64,000 nt of DNA from Halorhabdus sp. CBA1104 (GTDB lineage: Archaea; Halobacteriota; Halobacteria; Halobacteriales; Haloarculaceae): assembly GCF_009690625.1 (NCBI RefSeq), contig NZ_CP033878.1:1674001-1738000 (forward strand), written 5' to 3'. This document shows, in pieces, positions 42,630 through 52,335 of this stretch; position 1 is the stretch's first letter; every line of letters begins with the position of its first letter. Below the pieces are notes generated by a model, which was not told the DNA's origin, did not search any database, and was given only the letters and a program-made list of their open reading frames with translations. The position numbers and the translations under genes were made by a program.

Positions 42630-45353
42630 ATGTATCGTCACCGGGGGTTTGGATACCTGATTGTAATCGTCTCAGTGATCGCGGTTACGCTGTTGCTCCT
42701 CGTGAACCCCATTGGATCCGCGGCAGGTCAGCAACCGGTGACGACAGTCGAAGATGCGGACAATGCAACCGGGAGTAACGTCGCTTCCGAGCGTGTTTCG
42801 GTAATCGTCGAGTTCAAAAATACATCGGCACGAGAACAGGCGACGATTCCGGGAGAAGTCTCCGTAACGGGTGGGCAAAACATCACGTTCATGCCAGTGT
42901 TGTTTATGCAAGGACCGAGATCCGCTTTTGAAGCCCTCGAAGACCGGGCTAGCGTCATCGCAGTCAAAAGGGATTCCAGGGTCGCTGTTGAGCCCCCTCA
43001 GGCCACGGATCCGAGTGTGTCGACAAGTGAACAGGTATCGGCGGCAAACCAGGTTGTTCCATGGGGGGCCGACCGGATTTCCGCGCAGGACGGAAGAGAG
43101 GCCGTTTCTGAGACAGCCATCGGAGACGTCGACGTCGCAGTACTCGATACTGGAATCGATTATACGCACAGTGACCTAGAAACAGTTCGGTGGGGTGCAA
43201 ACTTCTCGAACGGTGTCACGAGGTTCGGTCGCTCGACAGCACTGGACAATCAGGGACATGGAACCGCCGTGGCTGGCGTCGTCGCTGCAGCCGACGACGA
43301 GGACGACGTCGTCGGTGTTGCACCCGGAGTGGATCTGTACGCGATTAAAGTGATGAACCGATCCGGCGAAGGACGCCTCAGTTGGGTTATCAACGGCATC
43401 GATGCGGCCCTGAAAGGTGCAGACGGCGAACTCGGCACCAACGACGACGCGGAGGTACTGTCGTTGAGTCTCGGTTCGGCCACGGGTGCGAGTTCTTTAC
43501 AGGACGCAATCAATGCAGCGAGCGACCACGCCGTTGTCGTCGCCGCGGCAGGGAATGGCGGAGACGGAGACGTGTCGACTGATGAGGTCACATACCCGGC
43601 CAGATACGACGGTGCGATAGCTGTCGCGGCCACCGATCGATCGGACGAGACGCCGGCGTTCAGTGCCGAGGGGGCGGCTGTCGAACTGGCAGCGCCTGGC
43701 GTCGACGTCACGACAACGTGGCTGGGTGGCGGGACGATCACCGCCTCAGGAACCTCTCTCGCGACGCCACACGTCGCAGGGACAGCGGCGATCGTGATTG
43801 CACAGGACCTCGAAGACGGTGATCGGGATCGATCGCCCAACGACGTTCGGACGGGGTTACAGGAGACAGCGATAGATATCGAGGGGGACGGGATCGACAA
43901 ACGGAGTGGATACGGCCTGGTGAACGTGACTGCGGCCCTGGGGATCAAGCCCGCCGAACCGGCCACGTTCTCGATTGAGTCTCTCTCGCCAGGACCCGTC
44001 TCTATCGTCCACGGCGAGTCGGTCACCGTTTCGGCTACGATCACGAATACAGGTGGACAAGCCGGCACGGAGACGGTTGCGCTCCGACTCAACGGTTCGG
44101 TGATCGCTGAGCGATCGGTGACCCTAGATACCAACGAGTCCGAGACGATCACCATTGGAAATGTCTTTGCGGATTTGAGTCCAAATGACTACGAGTACAG
44201 TCTCTCTACCGGGAGTGAAAGCGTAACTGCATTGCTGACCGTCCAGAATCCCGCCCAGTTTGTCGTCAGGGAACTCTCGCCGGGCAACGTTTCGATTTCG
44301 TCAGGGGACACGGTGACGATCAATGGAAGTGTCAAAAACACTGGCGACGTGGCAGGAGCGCAAGTAGTCTCGGTCTGGTTCGACGACGAGGTGTTGACAG
44401 AGCGTAACCTATCATTGTCTGCTGGTGAAACCCAGGCGATACCGATCACTGACACCGAAGTGAGTGATTTCGATCCAGGATCGTACTCCTACGGGGTGAA
44501 GACTGAAAACGACAGTCGTTGGGCGACGCTTCGAATACGCCCGCACGACATCGCTGTCGTGACTCCGATCCGAGTCGTCCCGGGACGCAATGCAACAGTG
44601 AGCTACACGATATCAAACGACGATGCCGAAGTCGCCCAGAACGTCTCGCTCGCGGTCGAAGCGCAGTCTGCCGGCGTAACCGTGCGTCCGACGAATCAGT
44701 CCCTGCCGGATGGACTGCCAGCCGGCGCTGTCTGGACAACGAACGTCACGCTGGCAGTGGATCGTGACGTCCATCGAGGGGAGGTACGCGTTACTGGTGT
44801 CGCAACGCTCGATGGCGAGAGCGTGCGTGTGAACAAAACAGTCCCAGTGTCACGGACCGACGTGACGCTACATGCTCCGGATCGACTCACGACGACGCCC
44901 GGATCATCGGTAAACATTAGCTATACACTGGCAAACACGGGCCTTACCCAGCCGTCTGCGGGTGCGATCTCTCTCCCGTCGGTGACCGATCCGCTTTCGG
45001 TAAACGGATCCGACGCCGCGTTCCTTGGCCTCGGATCGCCGGTGCCAGCGCCCGGAGAATCGGTCGAGCACACCTTCCGACTTGACGTTCCAGCGTCGAC
45101 ACCATCCGGGACGTATGCGATCACCGGACAGGGGAATCTTGGTTCCGATGTTGCCGAGCAGACGAACACGACCATCGTCGTTCGCGACGGGATCGACCGG
45201 TTCGATCAGTACGAACCATCCGGTGAGATCGGTCTCCAGGACGTCCTGGCCACGATCAACGCGTACAACAACGGTGACCAGATCGGTGACGACGAAGTGA
45301 GTATCAGGGATGTCCTGGACGTGATTAGTGCGTATAATGACAGGAGTGACTAG
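42630..45353 (+). CDS. Secreted S8 subtilisin-like protease with CARDB-type repeats and C-terminal dockerin
   Basis: A 907-residue exoprotein. Residues 7-33 form an N-terminal hydrophobic signal. The S8 domain has catalytic Asp173 (VLDTGIDYTHSD), His210 (NQGHGTAVAGVVAA), oxyanion Asn309 (AAAGNGGDG) and Ser376 (SGTSLATPHVAGTAAI). Four Ig-like CARDB/NEW3-type domains follow between about 445 and 850, rich in N-x-S/T sequons. The last 55 residues are a dockerin-type pair, FDQYEPSGEIGLQDVLATIN and DEVSIRDVLDVISAYN. It is predicted to be active outside the cell. Its stop shares CTAG (45350-45353) with the convergent gene. The 217-base gap before it holds CTATATGT near the start as a probable promoter element. 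Confidence 0.92.
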   Translation: MYRHRGFGYLIVIVSVIAVTLLLLVNPIGSAAGQQPVTTVEDADNATGSNVASERVSVIVEFKNTSAREQATIPGEVSVTGGQNITFMPVLFMQGPRSAFEALEDRASVIAVKRDSRVAVEPPQATDPSVSTSEQVSAANQVVPWGADRISAQDGREAVSETAIGDVDVAVLDTGIDYTHSDLETVRWGANFSNGVTRFGRSTALDNQGHGTAVAGVVAAADDEDDVVGVAPGVDLYAIKVMNRSGEGRLSWVINGIDAALKGADGELGTNDDAEVLSLSLGSATGASSLQDAINAASDHAVVVAAAGNGGDGDVSTDEVTYPARYDGAIAVAATDRSDETPAFSAEGAAVELAAPGVDVTTTWLGGGTITASGTSLATPHVAGTAAIVIAQDLEDGDRDRSPNDVRTGLQETAIDIEGDGIDKRSGYGLVNVTAALGIKPAEPATFSIESLSPGPVSIVHGESVTVSATITNTGGQAGTETVALRLNGSVIAERSVTLDTNESETITIGNVFADLSPNDYEYSLSTGSESVTALLTVQNPAQFVVRELSPGNVSISSGDTVTINGSVKNTGDVAGAQVVSVWFDDEVLTERNLSLSAGETQAIPITDTEVSDFDPGSYSYGVKTENDSRWATLRIRPHDIAVVTPIRVVPGRNATVSYTISNDDAEVAQNVSLAVEAQSAGVTVRPTNQSLPDGLPAGAVWTTNVTLAVDRDVHRGEVRVTGVATLDGESVRVNKTVPVSRTDVTLHAPDRLTTTPGSSVNISYTLANTGLTQPSAGAISLPSVTDPLSVNGSDAAFLGLGSPVPAPGESVEHTFRLDVPASTPSGTYAITGQGNLGSDVAEQTNTTIVVRDGIDRFDQYEPSGEIGLQDVLATINAYNNGDQIGDDEVSIRDVLDVISAYNDRSD

Positions 45354-48300
45354 TTGGTCGTATAAGCCGAAATCAAGTCGAGGACCTCTCGAATACTAAC
45401 CTGTTCCCCGCCAATCGGTTCACCTTCATTGTATGCACTTATCGCATCAAGAACCTCTCCGACCTCGATATTCCCGTCGTTATCCGTGTCAAACCGAGCG
45501 ATATCGGCAGGTAGTTCGGGTTCAGGCCCAGCAGGTTTCTGAATATCATCGTCGTTGATGGTTGTAGAAACTTGCCCAGACCCTTCTGGATCGTCAGCAG
45601 TGAATTCAACTTCCGATGTCTCCTCAGGATACGCAATGTGTCCGATTATGACACCATCAACAACAGTGGTTTCTCCGTTCCGAGCCACTGCCTTCGCTTT
45701 AGTTGGTACTGTCTGCTCGGTGATCGTAGACCCATCAGCATCTTTGACTTGGACTGCCACTCCGCTATCAGCACCCGTTGTTCTCACCTTCGCGTTAGTC
45801 TCTTGAAGTATCGAGAATTCAAACCCATCACTTTTGATTTGACCGACGGCAGAGAACGTCGAAGCGTCCGGGTGTTTATTGACCGGGTTATGTGGCGGCG
45901 TAGGCTTAAAAGGACCGTCATCTTCCATCAACAAACGGGTTGTCACTGCATCGGCCCAAGGATCAGGTTCATATGACATATACGAAGGAGTATTCCGTTC
46001 AATAAAGCTGGAGGAAAAATCTAATTCTGTGTTGAACTTTGTCGATACGATATCCCCTTGCATGTGCATAGGACCCTGTCCATCTCCCTCATCCTTGGCT
46101 AGTTGTCCATCAAATGGCTCGCCCAGGAAGTGATGCCCAGCTTCATGAATGACAGTATCTTCACGGGCATCAATCGTTGCCATTGCCGCAATTCTCGGCT
46201 GAAGCATCCCCGTTCCCAGAGGGGAGTTTATGTGTAGACCCGTTGTATCTGGCTTGTCGCGTACCACGGCAAAGTAATCATCCGGGACTACCGCAATGGT
46301 GACGTCAAACCCGTTAATATCTGGATTGTCGTTTTCGTTCACAAACCCATCAGTCACACTTCCGATCTGATCCGTGTCAAGCCCAGTGACAAAGCTCTGA
46401 TCAATCGAAAGTTGGGCTGCGGTCATATCCGCCGAAATTGCAGCGATCTCCGCACTTGCGCTTCCCGGAACGTATTCCGGGGGACCAGGGATCGCACCTG
46501 CTTGGAGGCCCTCTGCATGGGGCTTTCGATACCAATTAACTTGTGATGTCGGTGCGACACGTTGTGCATATCGCACCCATTCTTTGACTTTTTGCTGATA
46601 CTGCTCTTCAGCAACTGTCCCATAATCCCGCTCGTTGTTCTTATCGTGAACTACTGTAAATCCGATATCTAACGTCGGCATGTCAGTAACACTGAAATCT
46701 GCCGACGAGAGTGACACAGATTTCCTCTCGATAGCCGAATCTTTCGGGTTGACACTCAATTCAACTGACGACAAAGAAGTCGTCGCATCAAAGGTAGGGT
46801 AGGGGCTTTCAAACCGATCCACGATCACATCATCAGGGCCATCAGCGAACGACAGTGGGCGACGAGCGAACTCATCAAGAAGTGACGAGCCTGAAACGAC
46901 CTCATTGAGAACTTCCCCATGGAGTTCTGTAGTGTGTGTTTGAGGACTTCCAGTCGAATCCTCCGTGACTGTTACTTCAACATTGCTTTCGAAAGTCAGT
47001 TCCTGATTCGATTCGAGGTCAAAAACGACTGCAGTCTTACGACCCTCTACTAAATCAGGGTCTGTGGCTTCGATATCATTCGGTGCATCCCCTATCTCCG
47101 AATCGTCCGCTGTTTCCGAGTTGCCAATACGCGTGTTCTCTACGGTCTGCACTAATCTCGGGTTAGTGATCTGTACTTCCCCTCCAGCCTCACTCTCTTC
47201 AATAGTCACTGTTTCAGTGACAGAAACTTGCCCTACTTTCACGGTGATTTCATCTGTTCCGGAATCACTGGTCTGTGTGTTCCATGTGAGCGAAACGTCC
47301 GTCGATTCACCGGCACCGAGGTGAATAGATGCAGCAGGAGTGATCTGATTACCATCGAAATCGTAGAGTGAAACGACATCGGTCTTCGTCTCGTTCGAAA
47401 TGTTGGTCACTGTTGCCTCAACTTCGAGTGTCTCACCGGCGTTGATCGGATCGTTCACTGACGTGATCGAGAGATCGTAGTTACCCTGCGTGACAGTGAA
47501 CTCCTCAGTCACGGCGACGTCTCGTGCCCCACACATTTTCTCGACAGTCAATCGAGCTTCGTAGGTTCCGGCCGACGTATACGTGTGCGTCGCTTGCTCG
47601 CCGGTCGCATCAGTCACGCCGTTGTTATCGAAGTCCCACATGTAGGCGACTAAACTGCCACCGTTGGGGGTACTCGGTGACCCATCGAACGAGACGGGCT
47701 GTCCGACGACCGCGCTCGTCGGAGGGCTATCGAACCGTGCCGTCGGAAGCGGCGCACACGGGGCCTCGTACGTTCCAGTGTCAGAGCCGCTATCGCCGTT
47801 ATAGTTCGCTGTGACCGTGACGTCCCGGATGGTTCCGTCAGTCGCGGTGTTCGTCGTCTCGTAAGTAATCTCGTACTCGTCGGCGATGCTCTGACTGATA
47901 CGATCGTAAATCGTCGCAAGATCCGAGCTGTCCGGTGCGAAATGATAGGTGCCGCCAGTGTCGTTCGCAAGCGTCTGTAGATCAGATTCGTCAGCGTCTG
48001 AACCGAGTCCGATCGTATACACTGGGACGTTGCTCTCCTGGGCAGCGGTGATTGCCTCGTTCAACGTCGTTGATTTTGTGTTTTTGCCATCTGTGAGAAC
48101 GACGACAGCCGATCGTCCGACACGTGGAGCAGCTTGTTCGACACCCCTCTTCGTGGCCCCCCAGAGATTCGTCCCTCCGCCGGCACTGATCGTGTCGATA
48201 GCACCAGTCAACTCCGATTCGTCCTTCGACCAACGTTCTTTGAACTCAATCGTGTCGTGAAAGGCAATGATCTGCCCTTCGTCCTCAACCTGGAATTGTT

Positions 48301-48724
48301 GGACGAAGTCTTTTGCAGCGGCACGGGCATCGCTGATTTTCGTCCCAGCCATACTGCCACTGCGATCGATGACGATCGAGACGCTAACGTCCGAAGTGTT
48401 GCTACTTTCAGGCGCAACAAGCGACTCAATCGACTGCGTAGTACCGTCCTCTGCGACCGAAAAGGCACTTGACGAGAGGCCCGTGACCGGATTGTTGTTC
48501 GAATCAGTAACGCTCGCGTATACCTTCACCGTGGGGAACTTTGGGTCCGTTCTGGCGACGATCTGTCGTACGTCGACGTTCAGATTGCCGTTGGCGGCGA
48601 TAGCCTCCGAAACGAGCGTCGTGGATCCGAACGCCCCCGCCCCGGCGAGTTGCAACACGCGACGGCGATCGAGCGACATCGTCGACAAATCGAGTTCGTC
48701 GTTGCCAGACTCTTTGTCCGACAT
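45350..48724 (-). CDS. Tat-exported VWA / PKD / zincin-like multidomain protein with C-terminal dockerin
   Basis: A 1124-residue exoprotein. The Tat signal is LDRRRVLQLAGAGAFG (residues 18-33). A von Willebrand factor A domain has the MIDAS sequence VIDRSGSMAGTKI (Asp120, Ser122, Ser124). A PKD domain near 370-450 has AYMWDFDNNGVTDATGEQAT, and a CARDB-like domain follows. The region around 860 has VIHEAGHHFLGEPFD, an HExxH zinc-protease motif with a nearby Glu, so a metallopeptidase is likely. The C-terminal ARFDTDNDGNIEVGEVLDAI and EQVSIREVLDLISAY form a dockerin pair. Codon use in the middle looks more AT-rich than its neighbours, hinting at acquisition. Start at ATG 48724. Confidence 0.88.
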   Translation of the reverse strand: MSDKESGNDELDLSTMSLDRRRVLQLAGAGAFGSTTLVSEAIAANGNLNVDVRQIVARTDPKFPTVKVYASVTDSNNNPVTGLSSSAFSVAEDGTTQSIESLVAPESSNTSDVSVSIVIDRSGSMAGTKISDARAAAKDFVQQFQVEDEGQIIAFHDTIEFKERWSKDESELTGAIDTISAGGGTNLWGATKRGVEQAAPRVGRSAVVVLTDGKNTKSTTLNEAITAAQESNVPVYTIGLGSDADESDLQTLANDTGGTYHFAPDSSDLATIYDRISQSIADEYEITYETTNTATDGTIRDVTVTANYNGDSGSDTGTYEAPCAPLPTARFDSPPTSAVVGQPVSFDGSPSTPNGGSLVAYMWDFDNNGVTDATGEQATHTYTSAGTYEARLTVEKMCGARDVAVTEEFTVTQGNYDLSITSVNDPINAGETLEVEATVTNISNETKTDVVSLYDFDGNQITPAASIHLGAGESTDVSLTWNTQTSDSGTDEITVKVGQVSVTETVTIEESEAGGEVQITNPRLVQTVENTRIGNSETADDSEIGDAPNDIEATDPDLVEGRKTAVVFDLESNQELTFESNVEVTVTEDSTGSPQTHTTELHGEVLNEVVSGSSLLDEFARRPLSFADGPDDVIVDRFESPYPTFDATTSLSSVELSVNPKDSAIERKSVSLSSADFSVTDMPTLDIGFTVVHDKNNERDYGTVAEEQYQQKVKEWVRYAQRVAPTSQVNWYRKPHAEGLQAGAIPGPPEYVPGSASAEIAAISADMTAAQLSIDQSFVTGLDTDQIGSVTDGFVNENDNPDINGFDVTIAVVPDDYFAVVRDKPDTTGLHINSPLGTGMLQPRIAAMATIDAREDTVIHEAGHHFLGEPFDGQLAKDEGDGQGPMHMQGDIVSTKFNTELDFSSSFIERNTPSYMSYEPDPWADAVTTRLLMEDDGPFKPTPPHNPVNKHPDASTFSAVGQIKSDGFEFSILQETNAKVRTTGADSGVAVQVKDADGSTITEQTVPTKAKAVARNGETTVVDGVIIGHIAYPEETSEVEFTADDPEGSGQVSTTINDDDIQKPAGPEPELPADIARFDTDNDGNIEVGEVLDAISAYNEGEPIGGEQVSIREVLDLISAYTTN

Positions 48725-49213
48725 GGGCACACACGACACAACGAACCCCTTTAGTCGTTGCGGGTGACACAATATTACCAGCCAAGACGAGAACAACTGA
48801 GCCAGTCCGGGTGCACGCGCGAAGGATCCCCAGCCTCTGAACCCACTGTCTGACGCACGCGACGAGATGCACCGGATAGGAAAGAAGGGGGTGGTAGAGG
48901 GGGTAATAAATGCTTTGTGGCAGCCGTCAGATCGAAAAGGCTTCAAACGGGTGAATCTGGGGGGCAGGGAAACTGAGAATCCATTTGGAGGGGGTTGCCA
49001 AACCCGGGGTGAACCAGAAAGCATTTACCACATTCGGTAGATTGGTTCGAACGTGAACCGTCAGTACCCAGTCGCCTCACTCACACTCCTCACGAGCGAG
49101 TGGGATGGACTGAGGGACCTGACGGTCCAAAATATGGATCAGCGTACTACACTTCAATTAGGCAACGGGTCGTATCGGGCGACGAACGACGACCACGCAA
49201 CAATCAATAACAC
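48725..49213. other. Long divergent intergenic region between two exoprotein genes
   Basis: 489 bases without a convincing gene. It contains a GGGTAATAAATGCTTT patch (48901-48916) and, 101 bases on, the exact reverse complement of its 10-base core (AAAGCATTTA, 49018-49027). A CAAAATATGGATC patch (49129-49141) and CAATAACACATG before the start at 49214 are the AT-rich elements closest to the S-layer-like gene. A long 5' leader, as known for S-layer genes in some haloarchaea, is possible but not shown. Confidence 0.4.
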
Positions 49214-52200
49214 ATGACAGGAAATTCAACACCAACTGAGAAGGCAAGGGCACTATTCCTTGCCGCTCTCATGGTGCTGTCCGTCTTTGCCGCGACCGCA
49301 GCGTTTGCGGGCTCGGCAGCGGCGGCAGTAAACACTGGTCAAGCCGACACCATTGATCTTGACAGTGATACGGTCACTGAAGGGACCAATGCCAGTGGTA
49401 CCGTGAACGTATCGGACAACTCAACAGACGTGCAAGTCTGGATTGACGTCGACGACAATGGTCAGTATGATTCTACGGAACCGAACGTTACTGTCGATAA
49501 TAGTACGTTCGAAACTGAAACTGACCCAATTGACGTAGCCTTCGACGGCCTGAATACAACAGGGCTGGAGACAGGTACCTACAACGTCTCGGTCAACCAG
49601 ACTGACACGATCTCAACCGGAACGCTGGCCACAGCGAACGAGAGCCTCGATGTCGAACAGGTTCTCGTCACTGACCTGAGCGCGCCGCGCGTGGCTCCGA
49701 ACGCCTCTGACATCACTATCGAGGCGACCATTGAGAACGTCGGGGCGTCCGCTCAGGAAGTCAACGTCACGCTGGGTGCCGCTAACAACAGCGGCAACGT
49801 GGAAGCTGGCTCTCCTGAAGTCGAGATCGCCTACGACAACCAGACTGAACTCGCCAGTGGTGACAGTTTCACTGTCGAGTTCACGCCGAACAGCTACTAC
49901 AACTACACTGCGAATAACATCAACCAGTCGGAAGACGTCTATCACGGCGTCTACGTCCTGAACAACGACACTGCGAATACCTTCCAGGATGGAGCAGAAG
50001 CTCCGTTCTTCATTGGCGGGAGTGACATTCGTGGTGCCGTTGAGGCCGAGGTCACTAACGACAATGGTAATCCGATTGAGGATGCCAACGTCAGCCTGTA
50101 CATCAACAGTGTTGACCCGACTAATCTGGTCGACAGAGGAGTCGCATCCGGAGGTAACGATGGCAACTTCATCCGGTTCACTGATCTCGCGATCGGTAAC
50201 GATCAGAACACCGGTGTCCAGTACATTGTCCGAGCGAATCAGGAAACGTTCCAGGCGGACAACCGTGGCGCACTGCTCCACGAGAACAACGTCGAGGAAA
50301 CGGTTTCCCCGACCCTCATCTCCAACCTGGACGCCCAGGGTATAGAGATCGTCCGTGCTGATGACCTCACCGACAAGAGCAACGCGACGTTGCTCGCGGA
50401 CGGGAACTCGGACAACACGGCCGAGTTCGCCGTGATCACGCAGAACCAAATCAACGAAAGTATCTCCGGTTCGTTGGACGTGAACCTCGCGTTCAACGAT
50501 GCGGTGAACTCGTCTGGTGACTTCATCAACAACGATGCGATAGACCGCTCGACGACGGTCACCATCAGCGGTAGTAACACGGCATCGATCGACGAATCGG
50601 TCGGTGACGTGAACGCTGGTGAAGTGAGCTACACGACCTTCGAAGTCACCGCGGACAACGCGACCGCCGAACGGTTGCAGAGTCTCGGTGACGATCCGAT
50701 CGGCACGTACCTCTTCGACGCGGAAGCGACGAACGAGAGTACCACCCTCACGGACACGGCATCCGTCGACTACGTCCTTGAAGGCAACGACGTCCTGACT
50801 GGGGATGTCCGGACGCCTGAGGACCTCGACATGGAAGACGTGACCCTGTGGGCAGCGTACGAAGGCCAATCCAACCAGAGCCTTGAGTTCATCCAGGACA
50901 CCTTCGTCAACGCTGAAGGCGATGCCTTCCTGGTTAAAACGAGCGCAGAAGGTGGCTACATGATTGACGGGATCGCGCTGAACGAGACCGTCAATACCGA
51001 TATCCGCCTCTACGCGGTTGCCTCCGAAGAGGCCTACAATAACCTCAACATGACCGATCAGAACGTCGGTCAGTTCGTTGCTTTCGAGGCAACCGTCAAC
51101 ACCTCAGAGTGGCAGGACGTCTCTGATGGCACGCTCAAACAGGCTGAACAGAACGTCAACATCTTCGAAGAGGATGTCGACTTCGAATACCGGATGGATA
51201 TCGAAGTCGAAGACGCTGAGGGTGCTCTTGTCAAGAGCACCGATGTTGCACAGGACGAATCCCGCGAAGTCACTGTTACGGTCGAGAAGCGACCGATCGA
51301 CCGTCAGGGCGAGTGGAGTAGCGATACGGTCGAAGACGGCAAAGAAGTGACCGTCAGTCTTACCGACGACACGCAGGGTAGTCTCGCGGAGACGACTCTG
51401 ACGGTGGAAGACGGTCAGGCAACCACAACGTTCACCGCTGCGTCCGCGGCGGACGGAACGACGAATGTCTCGGCCGAAACCGAGAACGATCTCGGTGAGA
51501 TCAACGCGACATCCGGATCGGACGAAGCCGAGATCAACGTCTTCGGTCCGGCTGCGATCACCGGTGACGTGGTGAACGAAGACAGCCAGAACCTGCCAGG
51601 CGCAACAGTCACACTGTTCGCAGGTGACGACACCGATCTATCGGATCCGTTGACCTCCGTAACGGCTGGGGACGAAGGTTCCTACACCATTTCCGAGGTC
51701 GATGGTCAGCGTCTCCAGAGTGGTGAAGACTACATCGTTGAGGCGGAGTTCAACGGTGAAACGGAGACGCGAACGTTCACCGACTTGTCGGCTGGTACGA
51801 ACGACGGCGACATCGCGATCATCGGTGTCACGCCGCAGGTTGCCGAGTTCGACATCACGAACGTCGATCCCGCTGCCAACGTCAGTGTCGCACCTGGTGA
51901 CACGGTCTCTGTCGACGTGACTGTCGAGAACGTCGGTGACGAGCTCGGCACGAAAGACGTCGAGTTCGTCTTCGACGGGAGTGTCGTTGCCAGTGAATCG
52001 GTCGAACTCAGCGGCGACCAGAACACGACGGTCACGTTCGATGTCACCGCCCCTGACACGGAAGGTGACTACTCGTGGAATGTCCAGACTGAAGACGCTA
52101 CGTCCGACACCTGGACACTGACCGTCGAAGAGAGTGGAAACAACAACGGAACGTCCGATCTGGCCCGCTTCGATGCGGACGGCAGCGGTCAGATCGAGAT

Positions 52201-52321
52201 CGGTGAAGCGCTTGACGCCCTCACGGCGTACAACGAAGGCGGCACGATCGACGGCGACGCAGTGTCCATTGAGGACGTGCTCGCGGTCATCACCGCCTAC
52301 AACGAAGACAGCCAAGTCTAA
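49214..52321 (+). CDS. S-layer-like surface glycoprotein ending in a dockerin domain
   Basis: A 1035-residue exported protein. The signal peptide EKARALFLAALMVLSVFAAT followed by AAFAGSAAAAV is of the haloarchaeal S-layer glycoprotein kind. The body is a chain of Ig-like domains (for example TDLSAPRVAPNASDITIEAT; DIRGAVEAEVTNDNGNPIED; AITGDVVNEDSQNLPGATVT), with many N-x-S/T sequons suited to AglB. The last CARDB-type domain (DITNVDPAANVSVAPGDTVS) precedes a dockerin pair, ARFDADGSGQIEIGEALDAL and DAVSIEDVLAVITAYN. No PGF-CTERM anchor is present, unlike standard S-layer proteins. It is followed 14 bases later by the PGF-CTERM gene, probably one operon. Confidence 0.88.
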   Translation: MTGNSTPTEKARALFLAALMVLSVFAATAAFAGSAAAAVNTGQADTIDLDSDTVTEGTNASGTVNVSDNSTDVQVWIDVDDNGQYDSTEPNVTVDNSTFETETDPIDVAFDGLNTTGLETGTYNVSVNQTDTISTGTLATANESLDVEQVLVTDLSAPRVAPNASDITIEATIENVGASAQEVNVTLGAANNSGNVEAGSPEVEIAYDNQTELASGDSFTVEFTPNSYYNYTANNINQSEDVYHGVYVLNNDTANTFQDGAEAPFFIGGSDIRGAVEAEVTNDNGNPIEDANVSLYINSVDPTNLVDRGVASGGNDGNFIRFTDLAIGNDQNTGVQYIVRANQETFQADNRGALLHENNVEETVSPTLISNLDAQGIEIVRADDLTDKSNATLLADGNSDNTAEFAVITQNQINESISGSLDVNLAFNDAVNSSGDFINNDAIDRSTTVTISGSNTASIDESVGDVNAGEVSYTTFEVTADNATAERLQSLGDDPIGTYLFDAEATNESTTLTDTASVDYVLEGNDVLTGDVRTPEDLDMEDVTLWAAYEGQSNQSLEFIQDTFVNAEGDAFLVKTSAEGGYMIDGIALNETVNTDIRLYAVASEEAYNNLNMTDQNVGQFVAFEATVNTSEWQDVSDGTLKQAEQNVNIFEEDVDFEYRMDIEVEDAEGALVKSTDVAQDESREVTVTVEKRPIDRQGEWSSDTVEDGKEVTVSLTDDTQGSLAETTLTVEDGQATTTFTAASAADGTTNVSAETENDLGEINATSGSDEAEINVFGPAAITGDVVNEDSQNLPGATVTLFAGDDTDLSDPLTSVTAGDEGSYTISEVDGQRLQSGEDYIVEAEFNGETETRTFTDLSAGTNDGDIAIIGVTPQVAEFDITNVDPAANVSVAPGDTVSVDVTVENVGDELGTKDVEFVFDGSVVASESVELSGDQNTTVTFDVTAPDTEGDYSWNVQTEDATSDTWTLTVEESGNNNGTSDLARFDADGSGQIEIGEALDALTAYNEGGTIDGDAVSIEDVLAVITAYNEDSQV

Positions 52322-52326
52322 GGAGG
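52322..52326 (+). promoter_or_regulatory. Strong Shine-Dalgarno sequence before the PGF-CTERM gene
   Basis: GGAGG, nine bases before ATG 52336, directly after the stop codon of the previous gene. A clear internal ribosome binding site in a genome with many leaderless starts supports cotranscription of the two surface proteins with independent, strong initiation on the second. Confidence 0.7.
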
Positions 52327-52335
52327 AAAAACAAA

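Noticed and set aside
49613-50869. 418-codon frame antisense to the S-layer-like gene
   Set aside because: Arg/Val-rich translation typical of the complement of an acidic protein; the plus-strand protein has signal peptide, sequons and dockerin.
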